DNA of 64,000 bases from Anaeramoeba flamelloides. Taxonomy: Eukaryota; Metamonada; Anaeramoebidae. The stretch covers positions 1,488,001 through 1,552,000 of the forward strand of contig JANTQA010000029.1 of assembly GCA_027625915.1 (NCBI GenBank), given 5' to 3'. Positions 36,400 through 49,955 of the stretch are shown here, one piece after another (position 1 is the stretch's first letter; every line of letters starts with the position of its first letter). Position numbers and translations under genes: made by a program. The notes under the pieces are model-generated. The model made no database searches. It saw nothing but the letters and a program-made list of their open reading frames with translations, and was not told the origin of the DNA.

Positions 36400-36890
36400 T
36401 GTTTAAATTCTATTAACAATTACAGTCAGTTTCACTTTTAAGGCACAAACTTTCAACGAAATTTAAGGCACAAAAAAATCTCAAATTAAGGCACAAAATT
36501 TGGAATTTTTTTTTTACAATTTATTTTTACTAGAATTTGAATTTTGTGCTTTAATTTGAGATTTTTTTTGTGCCTTAAATTTCGTTGAAAGTTTGTGCCT
36601 TAAAAGTGAAACCGACTGTATTCAATTGATCAAATGGTTAAGACAATCAACTATTTTTTATTGAGTTATTCTATTTTGAAGAACCCAACTTTAACCCAAT
36701 ATAATTGTTTGTATAAAGTTTTGAATGAATGTAACATATTACGATATTTTCAAAATAGTAAATAAAAATATAAAACTCAAATTAGAAAAAATGATTTTCA
36801 TTTGTTACAAAAATCAAAATTATATACAATTTGAATGTAATTATCTTATCGAGATTGCTTGGACAGTTTTGATTATAGATGTGATATTTT
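36400..36890 (+). mobile_element. Family A element A3, right part, with M3 inside
   Basis: From TGTTTAAATTCTATTA onward it follows the second half of A1: GATCAAATGGTTAAGA, AGAACCCAACTTTAA, AAATGATTTTCATTTG. MITE M3 interrupts it at 36423-36618. Taking out M3 plus one TA leaves an uninterrupted match to the corresponding A1/A2 sequence around the GATCAAA motif. Confidence 0.75.
36423..36618. mobile_element. Family M MITE, copy M3
   Basis: 196 bp with TA at 36421-36422 and 36619-36620. The ends are CAGTCAGTTTCAC and the complementary GTGAAACCGACTG, one base different from M1 and M2. It is nested in A3, and the empty site can be read from A1 and A2. Confidence 0.88.
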
Positions 36891-38132
36891 AAATGGGTAC
36901 TTACTTATAAACTCTATTTCACTTAAAGGGGTCATCCAAAAATGAAAAATTTACTTTTTTTTGAAGAATAAACCAAACTATAATTGTTTAGAAATACCAG
37001 AAATAATAAACTTTGGATTAGAGCCTATAATCATAAAAGAAATACCTGAACAAATCATAATTTTCAAAAAAAAAAAAATGTTAGAAAAAATTCGTGGGCT
37101 CTTTTCATTGGAACTTCAGATTCAAAAATTTTATCTGATTTCTTTGGGAAATTAAAATTGTTGACAATAAGATTTTTTAATTGTAAGTATATTGAATTTG
37201 AAAAGAAAATAGAAAGTCTCACTTTTCTTATAATTAATTTTGAGTTTCAGACAATTTTTTGTTTTCAAATTTACTTTTTTATAAAAAAAAAAAAAAGTTC
37301 ACTAAATAAGAAAAAAAAAAGCAAAAAAATAGAGAAAAGGAAAAAATCAAAAAAAATGTGTAAAAATGAAAAAAAATGATCAGATTTAAAATTGAAAATT
37401 TTTTATTTTGAGAAGAAAAATGAAATTTAACTCATCTAATATGTTCTATTCCTTCAATAAAACTGGCCCCTTTGACTGAAAAAGAGTTGAGTATTTATTG
37501 TATATTCTTTTTATAGCAATATTAACATCATTTATTTTGAAAAAAACAAGTCCAAAAATACTTTGTATTGGTAATTAAATTTATTTGTATCTGGACCTAT
37601 TTTGAGAACATAACATCAATCACAAAAAGTTCAAAGTACTTGATTGCACAAAATCTGTAAAATGCCAAAAAACCCATAAAAAAAACAATAAAATCAAATT
37701 TGATCTAAAATTTGGATGTATTAAAAAATTTATTTTTGAAGAAAGAAAATTACTTCTGTGTTACGTTAACTTTTCTAGAATTCAAAAGAATTGTGCAAAA
37801 TCATAGATTTTTCTCTATTCTTTTAAATTCTGGAAAAGCGACGTTATCTTTTTTTTAATTTTTGAAATAAAAAGAAAATTTCTTTAATTTTCTTTTCATT
37901 TCTCAAATTTGAAAAAACTGTCGTTAGGTTTTCTTGAGTTTTCTATTTATTTGAAAAATCGATAGATTTTCGTTAGGTTTTTTTGAGTTTTCTATTTATT
38001 TGGAAAACCTCAAAAAAACCTAGAACACTTTACTAATAAAACAGAAAACCCCAAGAAAACCTAGGCACTCTACGGCGCTTGACGGCGCTTCCCTAATTTC
38101 TAAACAAAAAAAAACTTTTTTAATTTAAACCT
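36891..38132. other. Spacer with a short tandem duplication
   Basis: No gene. At 37920-38020 a unit of about 55 bp (CGTTAGGTTTTCTTGAGTTT...CTATTTATTTG) is present twice in tandem. It is part of the poorly bounded repeat also seen at 19540-19900. The sequence CGGCGCTTGACGGCGCTTCC at about 38073 is a GC-rich island within it. Confidence 0.5.
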
Positions 38133-41100
38133 TTACCAGTTATTAATTTGATTAAATTGCAAATATTGGAAAATGGATAATAAACCAGATTCTAATCCCA
38201 CAATGATTGATTGTTGGTCTTCTGATAAACAAATTGAACAAATTTTTGAATTAAAAAAATAAGTTTTTAGAATTTTCAGATTATTTAATAAACGTATTTC
38301 AATCTGCCCAATTTTATTACCTGTGATTAAAAATTTGTCATTTTGTGTTATTATCCAACAAGTTAATTTCTTATTGATTGTTTCCGTTGTATTTAATAAT
38401 TTACCATTGATCGTGAATACTCTGATTTTATCAGAATAAGTTAAAATTAGACCATTATAGGATATTTTGATTAAATTGATTGGATAAATGGAATTTTCCA
38501 CATTTGATAAATATCGAAGCACTGTCCCCTTTCTAAGTGAGTGCATCAGGCATTGTCCGGATTTTGAACCAGAAACGACGATATCGAATCCAGAATTTAA
38601 ATCTAAAGCGGTAATTTCGTCCGAATGACCATATAGTATTTGATGGGAATATTTGTTGAATTCTGTTTGCTTTTTCTGTTTTTCAGATTTTTTGAAGTTC
38701 CAAATGATCACCGTTGTATCCTTTGATCCAGTAACACTCAGATATTTTTTGAATTTATCAACAACAACACAGGTAATTACATCCTTATGCTTGATAATCG
38801 AGTTTACTATTGATAAATCGTTTAGATTAATAACTTTCATTGAATTATCCCAGAATCCACAATTAAATAGGCAAGTTTTTTGATCAAGCTTTGAGAAATC
38901 AAAGCAATTTGAAAAATTTTTAATTTGGTTTGAAATGGAAATACCAATTTGCTTTTTTTTAATAATTGTATTTTGGGTTTGTTTATTTTCAAGAATATAA
39001 AAATTGTTATTTATTTGACTATAATTTTCATGTTTTTCATAGCTACTGGAATTGTTACTATTTGAATTATCATTATTATTAATATTTAAATTTTGAGAAA
39101 GATTATTCAATTTTTTTTTGTGTTTGATCAGCGGATTTATGAAAAACAAATTTCTTTTTTTATCAATCAACACTATGTGATTGGATCTTTCTTTATTGTT
39201 CAATTTAAATTTATTCAAAATTGAAATAAACGCTATTGGTTCATTGGAAATTTTCAATGTATTAAAATTCGTTAAATTATTATTCAATGATTTATAATCA
39301 ATTAAATTATTTTCCAGTGCAATTACAGAAATGCTTTTTTTCGGTAAATTTGATGTTGATTTTGATAATAATAATTGTGATGATGATGATGATGTAATTG
39401 ATGACGTAATTGATGATAAAGATGATGATGACGACGACAAGGGTACGGATAAATGGATATTCAATATTTCACTTAAAGTTTTTCTTTTTGGATGTGGCTG
39501 CTTTTGAATTATTTGGCATGGTGTTTGTCCAAAATTATCGATTTGTGATAAAACCGCTTTTTTTTCTAAAGGATCGTCGATTTGGTCCATATCTATTGCA
39601 CCTTCATATGTTAAATAATAAAAAACATTCATAGCTTTGACCGCTTCTCCACCACGTTGCTTGTATCCAAAAATTAAATCTATCCATTCATTCAAATGCT
39701 CGCTTACATACTCTGATTCTAAGGCTTCTCGATTGATACGAATGAATTCCTCGGCTGACCCATTTGCCCATGGTGGTAATTCCACATTATCTACCTTCTT
39801 TTTATCTTGTTTGATACCAAAATTAAAATTCTCTGAATTTTCCAAAAATTCTGGTAAATAAAAAAATTCTGGTATTAATTCCTTGACATCGGTTTGATCT
39901 ACTAAACAGTTTTTCCATGTATTTTTTATTGAATAAAATAGCCGATCGGGTTTGTCAAATCTTCCACCTTTATATACAAATTTAAAGAATATATTAAAGA
40001 ATGATATTAATTAATTAATTAATTATTTTATTTTTTCAGTAAAAAAAGTAATTGCTTATTAATACAGTCATTGTTTTGATTTCTTTTTTCTTTTCTTATT
40101 TTTTATAATTTAGAGTTAGAGTAATTTCAAAAAAGTGAGCCATGAAAGTTTTCGGAAGAATATTTTAAAACAGTCAACAAACTCCAATAGTGCGATTGTT
40201 AGGACTCTTTTGAAATCCTTTTTGATCAAATATTTTTTTAAAATGACTATATTGGAATTTTAACCAACTTAGAAAAGAGAGAATGTTCTTTACCACCAAT
40301 TTTTTTCTCTAAAAATGAGAAAATTTCTTATCATTTGAAAAAAATTTCAAAAAATTACAAATAAATTCAGTCAAAAATAAACTAGATTGCTGTAGATGAC
40401 AAAGTTTTTCTTTTTCTTTTTTATAAAATGAAAATATTTAATGAAATAAATTTAAATTCTTAAAAATGTAACGTTGATGGTGTGGTTTTTTAAAAAGCAA
40501 TCAAAGGTTGAAATAATTTGATTTTTTTGTAAAAATGTTGAAAGAAAAATTAAAAATTTTTTGTTGACAAATAAGCAGCTATTAGTTAAAAAGTGTATGG
40601 GATTCGACAATAAAAAAAAAAAAACAAAACAATTATTCGATCCTTTGTTCCGATTTTTTTTTGACTTGGGAAATAACATGAAAATTTCTCATTTTTTTTT
40701 TTTTCTTTTTTATATAAAAAAAAATAAAGTACAATCTATAATTTTATATTATTAAATATAATAAAAAAAAAAAAACACCTTAGGTTTTCAAGAGTTTCAT
40801 TTTTGATTAGACATTATTTTGATTATCTCTGATGATCAGTTCAAAATTAAAGTACAAATATAAGTTATTTTGAAAAAAAAATGACAATTTGATTTGAAAT
40901 TTCAGATAATGTTCTCTTTTTAGATAGTTCTGAGTAAATTGAAAATATAAAAAGTTGTGAATTATTATTACACTTGTTTTCAAAAAAGTTGGGGAATATT
41001 TTTTTTTTTACATTTTTGATAATATTCTCTTTTTAATTAGTTCTGAGTAAATTGAAAATATAGAATTAAGAGGAATAACAAAACTTAATGAACAATTACC

Positions 41101-43512
41101 AATCGGAAATATTTCAAGATAGGATCATTGAAATATTTCCAAAAAAATTAAAAAAAAAAATCCAAGACTTTTTTTTTGTCCAAAAAAAAGTACTAAATTT
41201 TAATAAAAAAAATTGGCAATATGATGTGGATTAAAAATGATTTTATCAAAAATAAAAAAAAAAAAATAATAGTTTTTCATTCTATTTCATCATTCTTAGA
41301 CCACTTTGCGAAAAATTAAATTATTATCAAAGAAAAAAGGAAACAATTAACCACCAATTTTTCCACACTAAAAAACTATCTAATATAAAATTTCAAAGAT
41401 TAAAAAGTTTAATATCTTTTGAATAAAAGTAATTCAATATGAACAAACAAATTAGAATAATTATTAAGGATCAATAAACGATGAACAACAATTTTAGGAT
41501 ATTTAAATAGTTGTATGTGGGGGGGGGTTAAAGTATAATCATAAAGATATTTTAAAACAAATTTACCCTTCTTTTTTGGAAATATCATTTTCCAAAATAT
41601 AAAGATCACTGAAATTTGAAAATAAAAAACTACAAAAAAAAAAAAAAATAAAAACATACTTTGTAATTGAATATGTAAATTAGTAAAAGGTTCTAATCGA
41701 ATTAAATAAAACAAAACAGTCCCTGCACTTGAATAATGGCTTCCATAATGGAATGGTGGCATTGAAAGGGGATCATATTGTGAATTTTCTAATAACTCTT
41801 CATATTTTTGCATTATCTTGTTTCTTTTTTCTTCAGATAAAGCGCCTATGGGCTTTGATAGATCTCGATAAATCTTTGGGTCATTTAAATCGATTGTTTC
41901 GCTTTTATAGTCTGTTAGAATCCAAGGGAAAACAGGATACTGGTTGATATCGTTATAACTTCTTCCCGCAATTGTATTTAATTTCATTAAATATTCGAAA
42001 TTTGAAATCTCCCTATTAACCCATTTTTCAGTATAACCAGATTTTTTCAGGCTTTCTTTTAGATTCATGGAATTAAAATTGATTTGCTTTTTTGATTTTA
42101 AAGAAATTATTTTGTTATATATTTTTAATAAATCTTTTTTTAAAAAATTAAGGAAGAAATTTTTTTGATTTATTAAAAAAAATTCAATTGCAGTTGGCCT
42201 TAATTGGTATCTCCTTATATAAACCTCTTTTAAATCCTCCAATTCCCAATGCTTCTCTTCAACATGCCGATCATATAAATCATCCATCCAATTTTCCCCA
42301 ATTACTTTCTGATCATTATCGATGTTATCCCTTTTTTGATCGTCTCCGGGATAAAATATAATTTCCTTATTCGTTAATTCGAATGTCCCTGTGTAATAGT
42401 TTAATGGCGTAATTAATTCACAATGAATATTTTGAAATATTTTTTTTTCTTTGTTTGCTTTTCTCTTATCCTTCTCCTTTTCCCTTTTCTCTTCCTTTTC
42501 CTTTAATTTTTCATTTTTGATTTTATTCATTAACTTTTTTTTTTCATGGAATTCCTCGATTTTTTTATTTAATTGGGAAAATTCCTCAGAGTTGATTGTG
42601 TGCACTTGTACAGTTTTTCGAGTTTTAAGAGATAAATTATGTTCAAACTCGGATAAAGTTTGTCTAATTTTATTATTTTCATAATCATTGCTCTTATCCT
42701 TTTTATTAGAAGAAGACAATAATGATTTAGAAGTTGAAGATTTGTAATCCAAGTGGAAATTATAATTGCGTTTAAATTTCATTCTTCGCCTTAAATAATC
42801 TTCAGTTGTGTCCAATTTCCAATGATTAATGTTTTGATTGTCATTTTTTGAAAAATTCCAAATTTTATGTTCATCATTTAAACTTCTTTTAGTGTTTAAC
42901 CATAATTTTTGAATATTTTTTTTTTTATTTTGAATTTTTTTTAAATAATCTGAAAGATTATTAACATTATTTATTCTCAAATTTTCATTTATAATAACTT
43001 GATGTTTTTTGTTTGTTAAAATAATATCATTCTTATTCTTATCCATTGTGCTTAAATACTGGAAATTTTTTTGATAATAATTTTCTACAATTTGCAATGT
43101 TACTGAATTTTCCTTTGATATTTTTTCAGATTGTAATTGGTTTTCTTTATTTAAATCATTGGTGATCATTAAATACGGGATTTTAATTGATGTTATCCAA
43201 TTATTATATTTCAGTTTTTTAATAAAACTTTCGCTAGATAATTGGAAAATCTCTGCGTTCGATCGTTCCTTGGGTAATAAAAATTCGCCCTCTGCTGTTT
43301 TTAATATTTTTTGATAAATTGTATAATTTGTTTGCAACAATTCTTTTATTGTTGAAAAGATTTTTTTTTTGTTTTCCAAATTATTATTATCATTAATTAA
43401 CGTTAAAATTAATTCATAAATGATTAAAATTAAAATATTTTTTTTTTTCGAAGAAAACTTTGTTAAATTATGTTTAATATTAAGATTAATACCCTTATTA
43501 TTACTACTATTT

Positions 43513-43568
<56 letters not shown>

Positions 43569-46500
43569 TTCATTATTTTCATTATTATTATTATTATTCT
43601 GTTTATTCTTCTTATTATTCTTTCGCTTATAATTATTTTGTATTATGAATAATAAACTATCTAAACAAAAAAATAATTCATTGTTATATTTCAATTTAAT
43701 ACTATAAATTAAAAATATAATAATATTATTAATTAATTTTTTATATTTTTTTTTTTCTTGAATATATTTCAAATTTTCACGATTGAAAAAATTAAATAAT
43801 TTTAAATTTTTCAACAATTCAATAAAAATGATAAAATCTTGCCAAATGAAATCATTCAAATTATTATTATTCAAATTAATTTTCTTATATTTGTGAATAA
43901 AAGTATAGTGATTTTTTACTGTCAAATCTTTATCAATTGAGGATTCTTTTGAATTAAATAAAAAGGATAAATAATTTATTATTGTAGTCGCCAAATTTAA
44001 TAATTTTTTAAATGTATTATTTGTTTCATTTTGTAATTTTTCTTTACCAAACAATGTATTTCCATTTTCGTTTTGCTTCCAATTTAAGGTTTCATTTGAA
44101 TTTATACTTTGTTTATTATTAAAAGTTTGTTGAAGAGTTAATTGATTTAAAATTGAAGAAATAAATGTTCTAGAATATACACCAAAGTTCTCGTGATTAT
44201 TACCTTCATGAATTAAACAACAATTGAAGCATTGTTCAATAATTTGACAATTATTAGTTAAAAAGCAATATAAATGAACTTTTTCAATTATTGTTAAAAA
44301 AGTAATGGTCATTTCAATTTGGATATTTGAAATCTTTTCTTGGGAATTATATAAATTATAACTTTTGTTTTTTATTAAGATATCTTTTAATAAGTTTTTA
44401 TTAACAGAATTCAGTAAAAAGATTCTTTGGTAATCCAATTGTTTTAAATAATCCATATTTAAATATTTTAAAAATAGAAAATGCCAATTTTCAATTTTGG
44501 AAATAAATTCACAATTTTCTTTGATCTTTATGAAATTATTTAAATCATATAAGAAATCTTTAGTAGAAGCTGAGTTATTTTCTCCAATAATATGGATAAT
44601 GGTTTGGAATATTTTTGGATGTTTAAAAATCTTATTCTTATCATTTACTTTATTAGTTATATTATTATTAAAATCGTTATCAATTTGGTGTAAAATAACT
44701 TTATTATTAAAACAATAGTTAAACAATTCTTTCATTATTAAAATATCAAAGGTATTATTAATTAAAATTTTATTGATTAAAAACCAACCTTTTTCTTTAT
44801 TTTGATCTATTTTTTCTTTATGATTTAAACTTTTTATATTTATATTCATATTATTATTCATATTATTATTATTACCATTATTATTATTATTATTATTATT
44901 ATCATAATTACTACTATTATTATTATCATTATCATCATCGTTGTTGTTGTTTGATTTTTTTGGACATTTTTGGTAAATTAATAACAAGATTTTTAAAATA
45001 ATTAATTTTTTTTTTTTTGTGAATTATTTAATAAATAAACTAAAGGATAAATTAATTTTTATCTATTATTAATAATTTTAAATCTTTATAATAAAAATTA
45101 TTAATAATTTTAAATATTAATAAGAAAATTTCATTCCTTTTTCCAATATCATTATTAATAATACAAATATTAATTAGAGATAATATATTCAATTTAATTT
45201 TTTTTTTACTATAAATAGTCTTTTCAATTAATTCTAAATATTTTTTTCTTAATTGGATAATATCTGTTTTACTTTTTTCCAAATTAATATTATCTTTAAT
45301 TTGATTAACAGATTCAAGAATATCCCAATAATATACATAAAAGCTATTAACCAATTTAGGAAAATTCAAATAATTGATATTATTATCATCGTAAGTTAAA
45401 GAATTAATTAAAAATTTTAATAAAGAATATTGGAATTGTATATTACATTTTGACCAGAATTTGAAACAAATTAAAATATTATTTAAAAATTTTTTTTTTA
45501 ATTTTGAATTTTTACAATTTTTAATAAAAATATCAAATTCATTGATTACATTTTCATTAAAATAATTTTTATCAATTTTTTTCAATAAATGGAACAAAAT
45601 ATTAATTCCTTTAATTTTTATAAATGTTTCTTGATTTATCTTGCTATTATTAATAAAATTTAAAAACAGTTTTAATATTTTTATAAATAATTTATTATTA
45701 GATTCATTTTGGTCATTTGTCTTATCTATAGTGTTATTATCATTTACTGGATAATTTAAGATCAATAAAAATGGGAAAAATATTTTGATACCACCCAAGC
45801 AATGTATAATTTTTTCAAAATCTTTATAAGTTGATTGGAACAAATCAATTAAACGAGCATTATGATTCTCTTCAATGTCATTGGGTGATTGGTTTAAACA
45901 ATGATGATTTGAAAATGCTATGGAATTATAACACAAATAAATATGATTTTTTGGATTATAGCCAATGCCTAATTCATTATTTTCAAATATCCCATTATAA
46001 TTAGGGCTCAAATTATAAATTTTAATTATTTCTTCATTTGATAACAATTTATTAAAAAAATAAATTGTACCCATTTTACCAAAAAAATATTTTGGTTTTT
46101 TTTGAATGGATCGTTGAAATTTTGTACCAATAGTGTTATAAATAAAGTTTAAATTATTCGGATATACAAAATTTGTATTAACAATTAATTTATCATTTAA
46201 ATAAATCTGCAAATCATTGTTTGGATTTTTTTTATTAGAATTCGTTGAATTTGAATGAATTATTGTTAAAAAAAAATATTTATTTTTATAATTCGAAATA
46301 GGGAATGTAATTAGTTTTTTCTCTTTATTTTTTTGTAATATTTGAAATCCCATCTGTATATTATCATTTTCATGATTTCCTTTCATTAAAATTAATTCAA
46401 TACCTGTTCTTTCATTTGTTAAAAATGAAAAAATTCTTGGTTTATAACCTTTGGAATTATTATTTAATACATTGTTCTTTGGCTTTTCAAACAACCGATC

Positions 46501-48710
46501 AATTTTAAACCAACTGCAAAAGCTATATCCTTTATTTGGAAAATTTCTTAATTTTGGTATTTTTAAATAACTTGAATATCCATTAAAATTAAAAAAATTG
46601 TTAGTTTCGGTATAATTATGCTTTTTAATCATTTTTTCAATATAATGAATTAATAATTGGAAATCTTTTGGCCGAGTTTTATTATTGTTGTTGTTTTTGT
46701 TATTATTGTTATTGTTATTGTTATTGTTATTATTATTGTTATTGTTATTATTATTATTACTGATGTTATTCTTTATTGGTTTAAATAAAGAAAAAAATGA
46801 TTTGAATTCTTTCACAGTAATTGAATTTAAACAAATTATAGTAAATAATTTGATAAATTTCTTTTTTATTTCCATTTTATCGTTTACATCAATTTTTGGA
46901 ATTAATTTTATTAAAAACGAAATTAATTCAATCTCACAACATATTGATGGATTTTGAATTGAAATCTTACAAATTTTAATCAAAAAATTAATGAAATTTA
47001 AATAATAATTTGATTTCTTTGTTACAAAATATTTCTTTTTAAAGCAAACTATTATCGTAAAAATAATTGACGCATTAGAGATGATAATATTTTTTTTCCC
47101 ACTTTCAACCCATTTATCGATTAGCAAATTAATTGAATGTTCATAAATTAAATTTGAATAATCTGTTTGTGAATTTTTAATCAAATCAAATAAAATATTA
47201 CCAAAATTTTGATAGCCTACTTGCTTTTCAAATAGCATTTTATTATTTGAATTGTCTTCAAACAATAATTCTAGAAATTGGAAAATAGAATCAATAATAT
47301 TTTTTGAAATTAAAGGCATTTGTAGAATTTTTATTAAAATTGAGAAAAAATTAGCTTTAGCTAACATCAATTGTAGAGGTTTTAAATTTTGGATGATTGC
47401 ATTTTTAATAAAAATTAATAGATCTTGTAATAATAATCTACAATTTTGATATTTTTGCAATTTGGCATTTTTATTATTTTTTAATACTCTTTCTTGGTTT
47501 TGAATTGCTTTATATAAATCAAATTCCTTTTTATTGTCGAATTCATATCTAATAATTTGATAATCACTAAAATCTATTAAGCTTTCTTCTCCCTTTTTTT
47601 GATCATCGTCATTGTCATTATCGCTAGTGTTGTTTCTATTTTTATTATTATTGCTGAAATAATAATTTAATTTTTTAGGATCATTTTTTAATTTCAAAAT
47701 AATTTTATTATTTTTATTAATTAAAATTTCCATAATATTTATCAAACTATTAAACAAATTTTCCCAATTTTTATTCGGGTTATTTGGCATTTGAACCATT
47801 AAAAAAATAATTTTATCTAAAGCGTAATCTTTAACTTCATTTTCTAATAATAATTCCATAAAGATATTTACCAGGCCAATTTCTGAAACAAACATATTAT
47901 TCATTTTCGATGAAGTAATTAAATAGTCGAATATTGAAAATGACAAATACCTTGCATTAAAAAATTTCACTGGGGAAATTAGCATGGTTATATCTTCATT
48001 TTTACATTTTTTAGCCTTTTTATGCAGTTGGAATAAATTGGTGATTATTTTACTAAATACCTTTATACCATTACTTTTTTGAATTGAATTAATTGTTTTT
48101 TCAAAATTTCTTTTTAATAACTTTTGTAACATTTCTAATAATTCAATTGTCAACACTAAATATTCTTCATAGTTAGACATCAAATTGATAATGGTTCTGC
48201 ATTGGTTATAATTATTTTGATTTGTGCCATAATATTTATTAAATTCAAATAAAACATTTTTGATATCAAAAAATAATTCTTTGCCCATATTTGTACCTAA
48301 AAATACCTGATTAATTTCACAATAAAAAAACGGGGAAAATAAAATTTCCCAAAAATTGTTTGGAGTGGCATTTAAAAAATTTTCTTTTTCAAGTGTTTTT
48401 AAAAAAAAATTTAAAACATATAATTGTAGATTTGGATAAATAGATAACAGAAATCTTCGGGCTTTTTGGTTAACATTTGATTTATGAAAATTAATATTAA
48501 ATAAATTTAAACAAAGATTAATAATTTCATTTTTTAATTTTGGAGAGCTATTATTGTCAGTTTGGAAATCTTTTTGATTATTGTTATTATTTTGATTTGA
48601 ATTTAAATTATCATAACTGATCTCAGTTTCATTTCTATTTTCATTTTTCTTATATGTATTAAATGACCCATTAAGCGTATTGCTATTGTTGTTTTTCGTG
48701 ATGTTGTTTC

Positions 48711-48747
<37 letters not shown>

Positions 48748-49955
48748 GCTGTTGTTGTTGTTACTGTTGTTTATGTTATTCTTAGAATTTATTTTATTAT
48801 TAATTAAATTGGGATCATTGGATTTTGTTTTTTTTTTTTTTTTTTTCAAATTACGAGCAGCTAATTTGAATTTAGTTTTTGCAAATTTTGAAGAATAATT
48901 TTTAAATTTTTCTTTATTATCAACTTTCGTTTCATTATCTTTTTTATTTTTGATTGTTTCAATTTCTTTATTTTTAATTTTATTTTCCTCACCTTCAGTA
49001 TTTTTGATATTATTATTATTGGTGTTATTATTTTTGTTTTGGTTATTATTACTATTTTGATTACTTAGTTTACATAATTCAATTAGAATATTAAAAATTT
49101 CTGTTAATTTTGATGAATTTAATTTATTAGTATCAATGGTTGGCTTGTGATATAATTTAGATTCATTAAAATTAATTCGGGCTCTAATCGGTACATTATA
49201 AGGTAAAGGGTTTTTGGGAACAGTAAATTGAGATTTAACATTTAAGCTACTCACTTTTAAATCAGTTAAGGCTTGGTTTTCATTTTTTGTTTTTTGAGAT
49301 TTTAACTTTTTTATTTTATTTTTCTTGTTTTCAATATTCATAGTATCAACAAGCTGATCAATATCTTTCATATTTTTTTTTAAAAATTCTTCAACATCTT
49401 TTGGTAAGAAATTGTATGTTACCCACAAAATGAAATCACACAATTTAGGAAAATTCAAATTTTCAGAAATCAATTTTTCAAAATATAAATTATTTGAAAC
49501 AAAGGTTTTAAATATTTTTAATATTACAATCCTTATTTGATATTCTAATTCAATTGTTTGTTCAGGTGCATAAATCGAAAATTCCATTAAATTATCCTTA
49601 ACTAATGTCAACATTAATTCATTTGATGATTTCATTTCATTTCTTCTTTTGTAACTGATCCTTGAAAAAGTTAAAAAGGTAGTTGAGTATTGTGAAATAA
49701 TTCCATTATAGAAAGATTGTAAATTTTCAGACCATGCTTCTAATTCATTAAATAAATCTAAATATATTAAACTTGTTTCATTCGGTTGTATTAATGTACA
49801 AATAATATTACAAATATATTCTTCTTGGTTATATATTCGAAAATATCCTAAATCGGCAATGGATTCAATCCATTTAATCACAATTAATTGAAGTGTGAAA
49901 AATGATTGTGGTTTTAAGAAAACATTTGAAAATAAATGTAATTCTTTTAATAATT
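38133..49955 (-). CDS. BEACH-WD40 protein (LvsA/neurobeachin/LYST type), main exons
   Basis: Proteins of this type act in vesicle fusion/fission, lysosome size and cytokinesis. Three large exons are read on the minus strand. 49955 to about 45052 is an alpha-helical region with a concanavalin-like module near residues 1090-1280 (GYSFCSWFKI, RIFSFLTNE, YNPKNHIYLCYNSIAF). About 45012 to 41660 carries the PH-BEACH strand pattern (CELITPLNYYTGTFELTNKE) and the BEACH start (LNTIAGRSYNDINQYPVFPW, KPIGAL, PFHYGSHYSS). 39967-38133 finishes BEACH (DRLFYSIKNTWKN, LIPEFFYLPEFL, LPPWANGSAEEFI, DNFGQTPCQII) and adds WD40 repeats (GHSDEITALDLN). The last intron (39968-41659) is GTATGT...AAG and rejoins LQ-S-GRFDKPDRLF exactly. 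Poly-Asn tracts interrupt the helices. The link between the first two exons is not resolved, and 49955 is not a start. Confidence 0.88.
39968..41659 (-). other. Last intron of the BEACH gene (1.7 kb)
   Basis: Donor GTATGT (read on minus at 41659) and acceptor TATAAAG (at 39968) join codon AGT across a phase-1 border inside the BEACH domain. It is AT-rich, with no gene inside. Near-duplicate phrases of about 45 bp (TAATGTTCTCTTTTTA... and TTCTGAGTAAATTGAAAAT) occur at about 40910-40945 and 41020-41060. Confidence 0.8.
43515..43568 (-). repeat. AAT/AAC codon array (poly-Asn) in BEACH gene
   Basis: Near-pure ATT repeat on the plus strand encoding about 18 asparagines on the minus strand. Similar arrays lie at about 46684-46760 and 48708-48770 and at the start of the 44987 frame. 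They produce spurious plus-strand poly-Leu and poly-Ile frames. Confidence 0.85.

Noticed and set aside
43420-43652. Plus-strand poly-Leu and poly-Ile frames
   Set aside because: Antisense of the poly-Asn arrays of the BEACH gene.
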